A model generated the notes under the pieces. It ran no database searches, was not told the origin of the DNA, and saw only the letters and a list, made by a program, of their open reading frames with translations. Both the position numbers and the translations under genes were made by a program. Shown piece by piece: positions 43,429-52,253 of a stretch of DNA of 64,000 nucleotides (its first letter is position 1; each line of letters starts with the position of its first letter). This DNA comes from Salsipaludibacter albus (lineage in GTDB: Bacteria > Actinomycetota > Nitriliruptoria > Nitriliruptorales > Nitriliruptoraceae), in the NCBI RefSeq assembly GCF_019798055.1, contig NZ_JAHOPH010000002.1:124001-188000 (forward strand). The letters run 5' to 3'.

Positions 43429-43947
43429 GTGGACGTCCCGCCCCATGATCGGCGCGAGCGCCAGTCCGATCCGCGCGGCCGCCGTCACCGACTGACGGCG
43501 CTCGTGGATGATCGGGATGCCGCACGTGAACTGGTGGAACGGCTGTCCCTCGCCGGCATCGACGGCAGCGACATCCTGGTCGACGACCCGGGCCGTGCGC
43601 AGCCACCCTCCCGGGAGCGGGACCGCAGGACCGACGCCCGTGTCATGGCGCGACTGGCCCGACGTGGGGCCGTGGGGGCGTTCGTCGGCCTGGTTGCGGC
43701 CGTGCTCCTGCTCCTGCTCCTGGCCGGGATCGGTGCGAGCGTGTCCTGGTGGTGGGTGACGGGTGGGCTCGGACTGGGTGCGGCCGTGGGACTCGTCTCC
43801 ACCCCGGTCATGGCCCCCGCCTGGGAGGCCGCGAACACGCCGGGCCCGGGCGTCCGGCGCGTGGTGGTCGACGACCTCGATGACCGGTCACTGCAACGGG
43901 TGCGCACGGTCATCGGGGACCTGCCGCGAGAACTCACCGTGGACTGA
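43429..43947 (+). CDS. general-stress-type membrane protein (GSP17M/DUF1269-like)
   Basis: A 172-residue protein. The N-terminal part, LTALVDDRDAARELVERLSL and AGIDGSDILVDD, resembles the ferredoxin-like fold of general stress protein 17M. Two adjacent membrane helices follow (about residues 84-106 and 110-128), then a C-terminal repeat of the same fold (VRRVVVDDLDDRSLQRVRTV). The start is a GTG at 43429 after GGAGG. It has one of the best GTTT...GGGTAT promoters in the window, consistent with a stress-induced gene. Function is unknown. Confidence 0.75.
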   Translation: MDVPPHDRRERQSDPRGRRHRLTALVDDRDAARELVERLSLAGIDGSDILVDDPGRAQPPSRERDRRTDARVMARLARRGAVGAFVGLVAAVLLLLLLAGIGASVSWWWVTGGLGLGAAVGLVSTPVMAPAWEAANTPGPGVRRVVVDDLDDRSLQRVRTVIGDLPRELTVD

Positions 43948-44006
43948 CGACGGTCGCGTGTCGCACGGGCGACGGTTCCTGCACAGGATCCGACGGTGGG
44001 CCGGGG

Positions 44007-44032
44007 GTTTGGCTCCCGCGGGATGCGGGTAT
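44007..44032 (+). promoter_or_regulatory. SigB/SigF-type promoter, GTTT-N16-GGGTAT
   Basis: GTTT 44007-44010, 16-base spacer, GGGTAT 44027-44032. It lies 66 bp before the qcrC GTG, so it may drive the cytochrome bc1 operon. Confidence 0.68.
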
Positions 44033-44098
44033 CCCCCGACGCGTCGCCTGCCGGACGGCGGTCGGTGCGTGCCCGAGACGCGATGCGAGGATCGACCA

Positions 44099-44938
44099 GT
44101 GCGGCAGCCCCACATCCGCGATCGTGGCGGGCGGTGGGCGCGGGCACTGGTGTGCTGGGTGCTCTTCGCCGCGACCGTCGTGGGGGCGTGGGGGATGCTG
44201 GGTCGTCCGGCCGGCGCGCGCCAGGAGGCCGGCACCTCGGCGCGGGCCGGCGAGTTCCTGTGGCAGCGGGACTGTGCGAGTTGCCACGGGGTCGCTGGAC
44301 AGGGGACACGGTGGGCACCGGACCTCACCGGCCAGGGCGCTGCCGGCGTGTCCCTGGCGATCACCAGTGGACGCATGCCCCTGCCGGCCGACGCCGTCGG
44401 CCGTGACGACCCCCCGGCGCGCGAGCGACAGGTCCCCCGTGGCCCGGTCGTGTACACGCCGGAGGAGGTCGATGCCCTGGTGGCGCACGCCGGCCGGATC
44501 CTGTCTGGCCCCGAGGTGCCGCACGTCGACCTCTCGACCGCCGACCGCTCGGCAGGGGCCAGCCTGTTCCAACTGAACTGTGCCGCCTGCCACACCTGGT
44601 CGGGCCGGGGCGGTGCGCTCACCAGTGGCCAGGTGGCGGTCTCGTTGGTCGATGCCACCCCCGTCGAGGTGGTCGAGGCGATGCGGACGGGACCGGGCAC
44701 GATGCCGGTGTTCGACGAGGCGACGCTGGACGAGCGCCAGGCCACGGACGTCACCGCGTACGTCGAGTACCTCGATCGGCCCAGGACTCCCCTCGGCCAC
44801 CCCCTGTGGTTCATCGGGCCGGTCGCGGAAGGGATGGTCGCGTGGGTCGTGGGCCTGGTGGCACTGCTGCTGCTGGTCCGGTGGATCGGGGCGCGCACCC
44901 CAGCCCCGGGCTCTGGATCGGAGGACCACCGTGGCTGA
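44099..44938 (+). CDS. qcrC: cytochrome bc1 complex diheme cytochrome c subunit
   Basis: A 279-residue membrane-anchored diheme cytochrome c. There is an N-terminal membrane/signal helix (about residues 15-35). Two heme-binding motifs, CASCH (about residue 60) and CAACH (about 161), each begin a cytochrome c domain; the distal Met ligands are likely in GRMPL and GTMPV. A C-terminal anchor lies at about 243-264. In actinobacteria this subunit passes electrons from bc1 towards the oxidase. The start is a GTG at 44099 with GAGGA upstream. It overlaps the Rieske gene by eight bases. Confidence 0.92.
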   Translation: MRQPHIRDRGGRWARALVCWVLFAATVVGAWGMLGRPAGARQEAGTSARAGEFLWQRDCASCHGVAGQGTRWAPDLTGQGAAGVSLAITSGRMPLPADAVGRDDPPARERQVPRGPVVYTPEEVDALVAHAGRILSGPEVPHVDLSTADRSAGASLFQLNCAACHTWSGRGGALTSGQVAVSLVDATPVEVVEAMRTGPGTMPVFDEATLDERQATDVTAYVEYLDRPRTPLGHPLWFIGPVAEGMVAWVVGLVALLLLVRWIGARTPAPGSGSEDHRG

Positions 44939-45803
44939 ATCCGGATCCGGAGACGGAGCGGCCGTGCGGAGGGTGCGGAGGACCGTGCTCGTGGCCTTCG
45001 CCGGCGCGACGCTCGGCGGGATCGGGTCCGTGGTGGCCTACGCGCTCGACCTCGGCCAACACTGGGTCGGGCTCGGGCTCGCCGTCGCATTCCTCGGGGT
45101 CGGCGGCGGACTCGTCGCCTGGGGGCACGGACTGATGCCCGGCGGGGGGGACGTCGAGGAGCGACCGCCGGTCGGGCCCCCCGCCGCCGACGAGCGTGCG
45201 GCGGGTGCGAGCCTGCGCGACCGAGGTGCCATGGTCGGCCGTCGAGGCTTGCTCGGTGGCGCCCTGGCGACCGCCCTGTCGGCCACCGGCCTTGCTGCGC
45301 TGGTCCCCACGCTGTCGCTGGGTCCCAGCCCCGGCGATGCCCTGCGCCACACGGCGTGGGCCGGTGCCGGGGCACAGCGGTTGGTCACCCGCGAGGGGCG
45401 GGCGGTGGCCGTCGACGAGCTCCAGGTGGGTGGCCTGCTGACGGTGTTCCCACGCGACCACGTCGGCGACGCCGACGCCCAGGCGGTACTGATCCGGCTC
45501 GCCGACGACGTGACCGTCCGGGCCCCGGCCGAGGTGTCCGCCACCGCCGCCGGTCACGTCGCCTACTCCAAGGTCTGCACGCATGCCGGCTGCCCCGTGG
45601 GGTTGTACGAGGCGATCGAGCAGCAACTGTTCTGCCCGTGCCACCAGTCGTCGTTCGACGTGGTCGAGGGTGCCCGTCCGCTGATGGGGCCGGCGGCCCG
45701 CCCGCTGCCCCAGCTGCCCCTGGGGGTCGACGACGAGGGCTTCCTGGTGGCCACCGGGGACTTCAGTGACGCCGTGGGGCCGGGATGGTGGTCACGGCCG
45801 TGA
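44931..45803 (+). CDS. qcrA: cytochrome bc1 complex Rieske iron-sulfur subunit
   Basis: A 290-residue Rieske protein. Three N-terminal hydrophobic helices (about 18-40, 44-64 and 103-126) match the actinobacterial QcrA type rather than the single-helix type. The cluster motifs are CTHAGCPVG and CPCHQSSFD, with GPAARPLPQLPL after them. It takes electrons from quinol at the outer face of the membrane and passes them to cytochrome c. The GTG at 44931 has GGAGGA upstream. It overlaps qcrC by eight bases and qcrB by 19 bases. Confidence 0.93.
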   Translation: MAESGSGDGAAVRRVRRTVLVAFAGATLGGIGSVVAYALDLGQHWVGLGLAVAFLGVGGGLVAWGHGLMPGGGDVEERPPVGPPAADERAAGASLRDRGAMVGRRGLLGGALATALSATGLAALVPTLSLGPSPGDALRHTAWAGAGAQRLVTREGRAVAVDELQVGGLLTVFPRDHVGDADAQAVLIRLADDVTVRAPAEVSATAAGHVAYSKVCTHAGCPVGLYEAIEQQLFCPCHQSSFDVVEGARPLMGPAARPLPQLPLGVDDEGFLVATGDFSDAVGPGWWSRP

Positions 45804-47143
45804 TCGCGCGACTGGCGAGCTGGCTCGACCAGCGCCTTGGTGCGGCGCGGGCGGCCGAGGCGGGTGCGGGCAAGGTGTTTCCCGAGCACTGGTCGTTCCT
45901 GCTCGGCGAGATCGCCTTCTACGCCTTCGTCGTGCTGGTGGCCAGCGGCACGTTCCTCGCGATGTTCTTCGACAGCTCGCTCGTCCCCATCACCTACGAG
46001 GGCTCGTACGCCCCCTTGCACGGCGCGGAGGTCACGCCCGCCTTCGCGTCGGTGCTCGACATCAGCTTCGACGTGCCGGCCGGCCTGCTCGTGCGCCAGG
46101 TCCACCACTGGGCGGCGCTGGTCTTCGTCGCCGCCATCGTGGTGCACCTCCTGCGGATCTTCTTCACCGGTGCCTTCCGCCGACCCCGCGAGGTCAACTG
46201 GCTGGTCGGCGTGACCCTGCTGGGCCTGGCGATCCTGGAAGGGTTCGCCGGCTACAGCCTCCCCGACGACCTCCTGTCCGGCACCGGACTGCGGGTCGGC
46301 TACAGCATCACCCAGTCGGTCCCCGTGGTCGGGGACCACCTCGCCTTCCTGGTGTGGGGGGGCGAGTACCCCGGCACCGAGATCGCCAGCCGCCTGTTCA
46401 TCGGCCACGTGTGGATCCTCCCGGCTGTCATGGGCGCGCTGATCGCCGGCCACCTGCTGCTGGTCGTCCGCCAGAAGCACACCCAGTTCCCGGGTCCGCG
46501 CCGGACCGAGGACAACGTGGTCGGCGAGCGCCTGTGGCCCACCTACCTGGCGAAGTCGGTCGGGCTGCTCTTCCTGGTCACGGGCGTGATGGTCCTCCTG
46601 GGAACCCTGTTCCAGGTCAACCCGGTGTGGTTGTACGGGCCGTACGACCCCGCGGCGGTCACGACCGGGGCGCAGCCGGACTGGTACATGGGCTGGCTCG
46701 AGGGGGCCCTCCGGCTGACCCCGTCGGTCGCGTTCCGGGGATTCGGCGTCGAGGTCCCCAACGTGTTCCTGCCCGGCGTCCTGCTGCCCGGGCTGACCTT
46801 CGCCGGCCTGTACGCCTACCCGTTCGTCGAGCAGTGGTGGACGGGCGCGGCCGACCGGGAGCACCACCTCCTCCAACGTCCCCGCGACCACCCGCACCGC
46901 ACGGCGTTCGGCGTTGCGGTCGTCACGTTCTACGTGTCCCTGTTCGTCGGCGGGTCCAACGACGTGCTCGTGGCCCAGACCGGCTGGGACATCGCGGTGG
47001 TCATCAACGTGATGCGCGCCATGGTGGTCGTGCTCCCGCTGGTCGCCTGGTGGGTGACGCGTCGCCTCTGTCGACAGTTGCAGGCCGATGACGTGCACGC
47101 CGGGCAGGTCGAGCGCATCCGTGAACGTGTCCCCGACGCGTGA
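45785..47143 (+). CDS. qcrB: cytochrome bc1 complex cytochrome b subunit
   Basis: A 452-residue cytochrome b with eight or more helices. The heme ligands lie in RQVHHWAALVFVAAIVVHLL and in HVWILPAVMGALIAGHLLL. The Qo-site motif is PDWY (in GAQPDWYMGWLEG), the actinobacterial version of PEWY. It oxidises menaquinol in the complex with QcrA and QcrC. The ATG at 45785 lies inside the end of qcrA, implying coupled translation. It is last in the operon; the gene after it converges, 63 bp away. Confidence 0.93.
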   Translation: MVVTAVIARLASWLDQRLGAARAAEAGAGKVFPEHWSFLLGEIAFYAFVVLVASGTFLAMFFDSSLVPITYEGSYAPLHGAEVTPAFASVLDISFDVPAGLLVRQVHHWAALVFVAAIVVHLLRIFFTGAFRRPREVNWLVGVTLLGLAILEGFAGYSLPDDLLSGTGLRVGYSITQSVPVVGDHLAFLVWGGEYPGTEIASRLFIGHVWILPAVMGALIAGHLLLVVRQKHTQFPGPRRTEDNVVGERLWPTYLAKSVGLLFLVTGVMVLLGTLFQVNPVWLYGPYDPAAVTTGAQPDWYMGWLEGALRLTPSVAFRGFGVEVPNVFLPGVLLPGLTFAGLYAYPFVEQWWTGAADREHHLLQRPRDHPHRTAFGVAVVTFYVSLFVGGSNDVLVAQTGWDIAVVINVMRAMVVVLPLVAWWVTRRLCRQLQADDVHAGQVERIRERVPDA

Positions 47144-47206
47144 TGCGGTGGCACGAACGGCTTCGGTGGTCCCGGGCCGGGGACGCGGCGACGTGGCCGG
47201 CAGTCC

Positions 47207-48154
47207 TCATGGTGGGCCGGCGATGCCGGGTGGGTCGGCCGGCGTGGGACCCGGGACCGGTCGAGGCGTCCCGCCCCCCGGGGCGAGCGCGTGACGTCGC
47301 TCGTCGGCCCGGAGCCACCGCACGACCGCGACTGTGCAGGTGGCCAGGTAGGCCATCCCCCCCGGGACCCACAGGATCGCCGCGGCCAACTGCTGGTCCT
47401 GCAGCGGGGTCAGTCCCCACGCGGTGGTCGTCGGCAGGTGCCCGGCGTACCACGCGGTGGGGGCGAAGGTCATGCCGGCCGCGAGGGCGGTCGCGGCCAG
47501 CGCCGCGACGAAGGCCGCCAGCCCGGCCGCGGCGACGGGGGTCGTCCGGCTGGTCCCGACCGCGATCCAGAAGGGGACGGCGGCGACGAGCAGGCTGACG
47601 TGCTCGAGCGCATGCACCGCTCCGGACTGCAGGCTGGCGGCGTAGAGGCCGGGGAGGTGCCACACCAGCATGACGCCCACGTGCAGTCCGAGCGCCAGGA
47701 CCAACCCGAGCGGGGCCACGCGTCGCAGGGTCCGTGCGACGGGGGGCGCCACCCGACGTCGCCACGCCAGCGGTACCAAGTGCAGCGCTACGACATGTGT
47801 CCGTCCTGCCACGAGCAGGGGTGCCGCCAGGAGTGCCAGCAGCAGGTGCTGGACCATGTGGGCGGACAGCAGCGCCGCGCCGAGGGTGTCCAGCGGCGAC
47901 AGCACCGCCACTCCGAGCACCACGATCCCCGCGACGAAGGCGGCGACGCGGGAGGGGGAGATGCCGGCGCCATGCCGGCGCATCCACAGTCGCCGCACCA
48001 CCCGCGCGTACAGCACGACCAGGCCCAGCAACCCGACGGTGATCCCGAGGTCGGGTCGCCACGTCGCGAGCCAGGTGGCAGGGGTGGGGGCGAGGTCGGC
48101 GACTGGCGACGACGCCACTCCCATGGCCATCGAGGCGAGCGAGCCGGTCGTCAT
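47207..48154 (-). CDS. ctaG: cytochrome c oxidase assembly factor, CtaG (caa3) type
   Basis: A 315-residue protein with about seven membrane helices and a proline-rich cytoplasmic tail. The CtaG_caa3 family signs are LLSAHMVQHLLLALLAAPLL, VWHLPGLYAASLQSGAVHAL, LEHVSLLVAAVPFW and PLQDQQLAAAILWVPGGMAY. Members help insert copper into caa3-type oxidases. The ATG at 48154 overlaps the stop of the upstream small membrane gene (ATGA). It is last in the cta operon, which fits an assembly role. Confidence 0.88.
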   Translation of the reverse strand: MTTGSLASMAMGVASSPVADLAPTPATWLATWRPDLGITVGLLGLVVLYARVVRRLWMRRHGAGISPSRVAAFVAGIVVLGVAVLSPLDTLGAALLSAHMVQHLLLALLAAPLLVAGRTHVVALHLVPLAWRRRVAPPVARTLRRVAPLGLVLALGLHVGVMLVWHLPGLYAASLQSGAVHALEHVSLLVAAVPFWIAVGTSRTTPVAAAGLAAFVAALAATALAAGMTFAPTAWYAGHLPTTTAWGLTPLQDQQLAAAILWVPGGMAYLATCTVAVVRWLRADERRHALAPGGGTPRPVPGPTPADPPGIAGPP

Positions 48155-48522
48155 GTCAGCGCCCCGCCCAGGCACGGGTCGATGACCATGACCGGGACCC
48201 ACTCGACCACGATGAGCACCAGGTTGAACACGTTCAGCACGATCGCGAACCACCCGAGGAGGTGGGCGGCACGGACGCGCGCCGACGGATCATCGGCGCG
48301 CACGACCCGCCAACCCGCCCAGAGGGCGTGTGCCGCGAGCGCGAAGGTCACGACGGTCAGGACGTGGAACGGCCACAGTTGGCCGGTGGCGCACGCTCTG
48401 CCCACGCTCCACGCCATCCCGACCAGGTGCACCATCCAGGCGAGGATCCCACCGAACAGGGCATGCGTGAGCCAGGGACCGGACGTCCCGGTCGCCTGAC
48501 GGTCCTCGGCCGTGTCGGACAC
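48151..48522 (-). CDS. small membrane protein of the oxidase operon, unknown
   Basis: A 123-residue protein with three hydrophobic helices (about residues 20-40, 50-70 and 90-115). GPWLTHALFGGILAWMVHLV and LGWFAIVLNVFNLVLIVVEW are typical stretches. It lies between ctaE and ctaG with a 1-bp gap on one side and a 4-bp overlap on the other, in the place where some operons encode a small oxidase subunit or assembly protein. It is too diverged to assign to subunit IV. The GTG start at 48522 follows GAGGGGG. Confidence 0.68.
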   Translation of the reverse strand: MSDTAEDRQATGTSGPWLTHALFGGILAWMVHLVGMAWSVGRACATGQLWPFHVLTVVTFALAAHALWAGWRVVRADDPSARVRAAHLLGWFAIVLNVFNLVLIVVEWVPVMVIDPCLGGALT

Positions 48523-48523
48523 G

Positions 48524-49147
48524 TCACCCCCTCGCGAGCAGGTTCGGCAGCAGGTACAGCGAGGCGTACACGAAGACCCACACCCCATCGACGAAGTGCC
48601 AGTAGATCGACGCGGTCGACACCTCCACGTCGTCGTCGGGTCCGTAGGCACCTCGACCGAGTCGCACCAGCACGTACAACCACACGACCATCCCCACCGC
48701 GACGTGGGCCCCGTGCAGGTTCAGGATGGTCCACCACAGCGAGGCGTAGGCGTTGTCGGACCAGAGGAACTCGTCGGGCGTGACGGCGACGAACTCGTGC
48801 ACGTGCGTGCCGAGGAAGAAGGCTGCTGCTCCCAGGGTCACGAGCAGCCAGGCCCACGTGCGCCGGCGGTCCCCGCGCCGCAGGGCACGCTCGCACGCCC
48901 ACACCGAGGCGCTCGTGGACAGCAGCACCATGCTGCGGACCGCGGAGAAGCCGAGCTCGGGCAGCGCGATCCCCTCGGGTGGCCACTGGGGGGTACGGGC
49001 CCACGTGTAGAACCACGCGAACAGGATCACCGCGAACAGCACCCCCTCGGTCACCGCGAGCAGGATCACGCCCCAGAAGGCCAGGGACCGGCCGCGCGCG
49101 GGCTGGAGCCGGCTCCGCTGGACCACCTCTGCCAGGGCGTCGCCCAT
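48524..49147 (-). CDS. ctaE: cytochrome c oxidase subunit III
   Basis: A 207-residue subunit III with about five helices. FWGVILLAVTEGVLFAVILF, ALRRGDRRRTWAWLLVTLG, FLGTHVHEF and HGAHVAVGMVVWLYVLVRLG are the expected helices. WHFVDGVWVFVYASLYLL is the conserved C-terminal motif. It stabilises the catalytic core. The ATG at 49147 shares one base with the ctaD stop (TGATG). Confidence 0.92.
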   Translation of the reverse strand: MGDALAEVVQRSRLQPARGRSLAFWGVILLAVTEGVLFAVILFAWFYTWARTPQWPPEGIALPELGFSAVRSMVLLSTSASVWACERALRRGDRRRTWAWLLVTLGAAAFFLGTHVHEFVAVTPDEFLWSDNAYASLWWTILNLHGAHVAVGMVVWLYVLVRLGRGAYGPDDDVEVSTASIYWHFVDGVWVFVYASLYLLPNLLARG

Positions 49148-51048
49148 CACGATCCCTCCCGGGGCCAGAACCACGCACCGACGGACACGACCAGGAGCCC
49201 GCACGCGGTGAGCACCAGGTTCGCTGACCGCAACAGCATCGCGATCGACAGGAGGGTCAACACCAGCGCCACCAGCAGCGGGGCGAACGACGGTCCGGGC
49301 ATCGTGCGGACCTGCTGCGGATCGCCCTCGGGACCAGCGGTCAGCGCCACCTCGTGGTGCAGGTCCGGCGGTGCCAGGGCGAGGTCGTCGTCGGTCGCCA
49401 GTGCGAGTGCCCCCGAGTCGTCGGGCGTCGTGCGGCCCGCCCACAGCGGGTACCGGTCCCGCACGATCGGCAGGCGTGCGAAGTCGTGGTCGGGGGGCGG
49501 CGAGCTGGTGGCCCACTCCAGGGTGCCCGCGCCCCACGGGTTCGGGCCGGCCTCCGGTCCGTTGCGCCAGCTCCACAACAGGTCGCCCAGCACCACCAGC
49601 AGGCCGAGGCCGAAGACGTAGGACCCGATCGTGGCGAGCAGGTTGGGCACCTCGAAGCCCAGCCCCGGCTCGTAGGTGGCGATCCGGCGGGTCATCCCCC
49701 ACAGGCCCGCCCAGTGGAGCGGCATGAAGGTGAGGTTCACGCCGACGAAGGTCGTCCAGAACCCGAGTCGGGCGACGCCCCGGTGGGTCCGCCGGCCGGT
49801 CAGCTTGGGGAACCAGTAGTACAGCCCGGCCAACAGCCCGAAGACGACCGCGCCGGCCTGCAGGTAGTGGAAGTGGGCCACCACGAAGTGGGTGTCGTGG
49901 GCGAGCGAGTCGAACGGCACCAGCGCCACCATGACGCCCGTGATCCCCCCGATGAGGAACAGCAGCATCTCGCCCATCGCCCAGAGCATCGGGCTGTCCC
50001 ACCGAGGGCGGCCGAGCCAGATCGTCGCGAGCCAGGCGAAGAACTGGATGCCGCTCGGGACCACGACGACCAGGGACACCGCCGAGAAGAACGACGTGGT
50101 CAGCTGGGGCAGGCCGGCCACGAACATGTGGTGCACCCACAGTCCGAAGCTGATGAACGCCGTGGCGAGCATGGCCGCGACCACCCAGGCGTAGCCCACC
50201 AGCCGGCGGCGGGTGAACACCGGGATGATCGTCGACACGATGGCGGTGGACGGCAACAGCTGGATGTAGACGATCGGGTGGCCCCAGAACCAGAACAGGT
50301 GCTGCCACAGCAGCGGGTCCCCGCCGGCCGACGGGTCGAAGAAGCGCATGTCCAGGGCCCGGGACAGCTCCAGCATCAGGGGTGCCACGGTGAACGACGG
50401 GAACGCGAACAGGATCATGAACGCGATCGCGACGATCCCCCACACGAACACCGGGATCCGGCTGACGGTCATCCCCGGTGCCCGCAGCTTGAACGTCGTC
50501 ACCAGGAAGTTGATGGCGCCCGCCGTGGTCGACAAGCCCAGGAAGATCACGCCGATCGCGTAGAAGTCCATGTCACGGCCGGGGCTGAACTCGTCCAGGA
50601 CGAGTGGGCTGTAGGCGAACCAGCCGCCGTCGGGGACGTCCCCGGTGACGAAGCCCGCGTACATGAACAGGCCGGCGAACAGGAACACCCAGTAGCTGAA
50701 CATGTTGAGCCGGGGGAAGGCCATGTCGCGGGCCCCGATCATCAGCGGCAGGAAGTAGTTCGCGAAGGCCGACTCCGCCGGGACCATGAACAGCAGCATC
50801 ATGGTGGTCCCGTGCATCGTGAACAGCTCGTTGTACTGCTCGGGGCTGAGCACCCCGGCCTCGGGTCCGATGAGCTGCGTGCGCATCAGCAGCGCCTGGA
50901 CCCCACCCAGGAACAGGAACACGGCGGCCGTGACGAGGTAGCGACGCCCCACGCGCTTGTGGTCGACCGAGGACAAGAACCCGAGGATCCCCGGCTGGTC
51001 CCCCCAGGCGGCGGCCAGCCGCTCGGTCGTGGTCGCCGTCGTGGTCAT
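49147..51048 (-). CDS. ctaD: cytochrome c oxidase subunit I (heme-copper oxidase)
   Basis: A 633-residue subunit I with the 12-helix core and a C-terminal extension holding further helices near 575-620. The low-spin heme ligand lies in FTMHGTTMMLLF. The CuB and His-Tyr site is FWGHPIVYIQLLP, with WVHHMFVAGLP after it. The two heme ligands towards the C-terminus are in HFVVAHFHYLQAG. The usual Glu of the type A1 D-channel (HPEVY) is replaced by Ile, and the YS motif of type A2 is not present either. It is coupled to ctaC and ctaE. Oxygen reduction and proton pumping are expected, but the proton route may differ. Confidence 0.93.
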   Translation of the reverse strand: MTTTATTTERLAAAWGDQPGILGFLSSVDHKRVGRRYLVTAAVFLFLGGVQALLMRTQLIGPEAGVLSPEQYNELFTMHGTTMMLLFMVPAESAFANYFLPLMIGARDMAFPRLNMFSYWVFLFAGLFMYAGFVTGDVPDGGWFAYSPLVLDEFSPGRDMDFYAIGVIFLGLSTTAGAINFLVTTFKLRAPGMTVSRIPVFVWGIVAIAFMILFAFPSFTVAPLMLELSRALDMRFFDPSAGGDPLLWQHLFWFWGHPIVYIQLLPSTAIVSTIIPVFTRRRLVGYAWVVAAMLATAFISFGLWVHHMFVAGLPQLTTSFFSAVSLVVVVPSGIQFFAWLATIWLGRPRWDSPMLWAMGEMLLFLIGGITGVMVALVPFDSLAHDTHFVVAHFHYLQAGAVVFGLLAGLYYWFPKLTGRRTHRGVARLGFWTTFVGVNLTFMPLHWAGLWGMTRRIATYEPGLGFEVPNLLATIGSYVFGLGLLVVLGDLLWSWRNGPEAGPNPWGAGTLEWATSSPPPDHDFARLPIVRDRYPLWAGRTTPDDSGALALATDDDLALAPPDLHHEVALTAGPEGDPQQVRTMPGPSFAPLLVALVLTLLSIAMLLRSANLVLTACGLLVVSVGAWFWPREGS

Positions 51049-52055
51049 CCCAGCCCCAACAGGTAGGCGACGAGCGCGTCCAGTTCCTCGTCCGGCAGGT
51101 CCTGGGGTGGCATGCGTGCCCCACCCTTGATGGACTGGGCGTTGTCGATCCAGGCCCGCAGGTTGGACTCGTCGAGCGGCAACGTCCCCGCGGCGATCTC
51201 GTCACGGGTCGCCAGGTGGGTGAGGTCCGGTCCGACGTCGCCCTCCTCTGCCACGCCGCGGATGGTGTGGCATCCCACGCAGCTCCTGGCGAGGAACACC
51301 TCCCGTCCCCGCACCTCCTCGGGTCCCTCGGGCGCCTGGGCGGGGCGGGTCTGGCCGTCGGCCCAGGCGGCGAAGTCGTCCGGCTCCTGGGCGACGATCC
51401 GCATCCGCATGCGGGCGTGCTGCATCCCGCAGAACTCCGCACAGGCCCCCTCGTACACGCCGGGTTGGTCCGCGGACAGCGTCAGGCTGGTCACGCGACC
51501 CGGCACCATGTCGACCTTGCCTGCCAGCTGCGGCACGAAGAAGCTGTGGATCACGTCCTCCGAGCGGAGCCGGAAGTCGACGTCGGTGTCAGTCGGGACA
51601 TGGATCTCGTTGGCCGTCGCGAAGGGCTCGACCCCGGGCACCTGCCGGTAGGTCACCTCCCACCAGAACTGGTGGGCCACGACCTCCACGACCAGGTCGC
51701 CGGTCGGAGGTGGCCGCGACATCGTCCAGACGCCCAGCACGAACAATCCGGTCAGCACCACGCCCGGTAGCACGATCCCGCCGCCCAGCACCAGTCCACG
51801 CTCCACCGGATCGGGGTCGAGCTCGTCCCGGCCGGCGTCGAGGTCGTCCCCACGTCCCGGCCGTCGTACGGCGACGACCCAGGTGGCCACGACCAGCAGC
51901 GCCACGGCGCCACCGGCGATGACCAGGATCTCCGTGACGTCGAGGATCCGCTCCGCCTCGGGGCCCCGCGGCGCGAGCCCGCCCCGGGCACACCCCGCCA
52001 GCACCACTGCCAGTGCCACCGTTCCGACGGCCGCCATGACTGGCCGCTGTCGCAT
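51045..52055 (-). CDS. ctaC: cytochrome c oxidase subunit II fused to cytochrome c (caa3 type)
   Basis: A 336-residue lipoprotein-like subunit II. A lipobox (VVLAGC, Cys22) ends the signal peptide. Two membrane helices follow (about 42-64 and 92-112). The CuA domain has AHQFWWEVTY, EDVIHSFFVPQL and CAEFCGMQHARMRM with all CuA ligands. A heme c domain is fused at the C-terminus: CVGCHT (about residue 251) with Met in GGARMPP. The heme takes electrons before CuA. A diheme QcrC is also encoded nearby, which is unusual together with a heme-bearing subunit II. Confidence 0.93.
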   Translation of the reverse strand: MRQRPVMAAVGTVALAVVLAGCARGGLAPRGPEAERILDVTEILVIAGGAVALLVVATWVVAVRRPGRGDDLDAGRDELDPDPVERGLVLGGGIVLPGVVLTGLFVLGVWTMSRPPPTGDLVVEVVAHQFWWEVTYRQVPGVEPFATANEIHVPTDTDVDFRLRSEDVIHSFFVPQLAGKVDMVPGRVTSLTLSADQPGVYEGACAEFCGMQHARMRMRIVAQEPDDFAAWADGQTRPAQAPEGPEEVRGREVFLARSCVGCHTIRGVAEEGDVGPDLTHLATRDEIAAGTLPLDESNLRAWIDNAQSIKGGARMPPQDLPDEELDALVAYLLGLG

Positions 52056-52126
52056 CCTCGGACCCTTCGTCGCGCACGACGCGACGGCCCCGGCCGTGGC
52101 GCGGGGCGACCGCCACGCACCCGATC

Positions 52127-52152
52127 ATCCCCGGCAGGCGCCCACGGCAAAC
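52127..52152 (-). promoter_or_regulatory. SigB/SigF-type promoter (variant), GTTT-N16-GGGGAT
   Basis: Minus strand: GTTT 52152-52149, 16-base spacer, GGGGAT 52132-52127, 72 bp before ctaC. It is a divergent partner of the site at 52194. Confidence 0.5.
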
Positions 52153-52193
52153 ATGGCGCCTCCGGGGCGGAGACGGACCGGGCGAGCAGCAGC

Positions 52194-52219
52194 GTTTGCC
52201 GTGGCGCCATCGCGGGAAG
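52194..52219 (+). promoter_or_regulatory. SigB/SigF-type promoter, GTTT-N16-GGGAAG
   Basis: GTTT 52194-52197, 16-base spacer, GGGAAG 52214-52219. It lies 34 bp before the antiporter ATG. Confidence 0.65.
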
Positions 52220-52253
52220 CCCGGCCGCACCCGTCGTCGTCCACAGGATCGGC

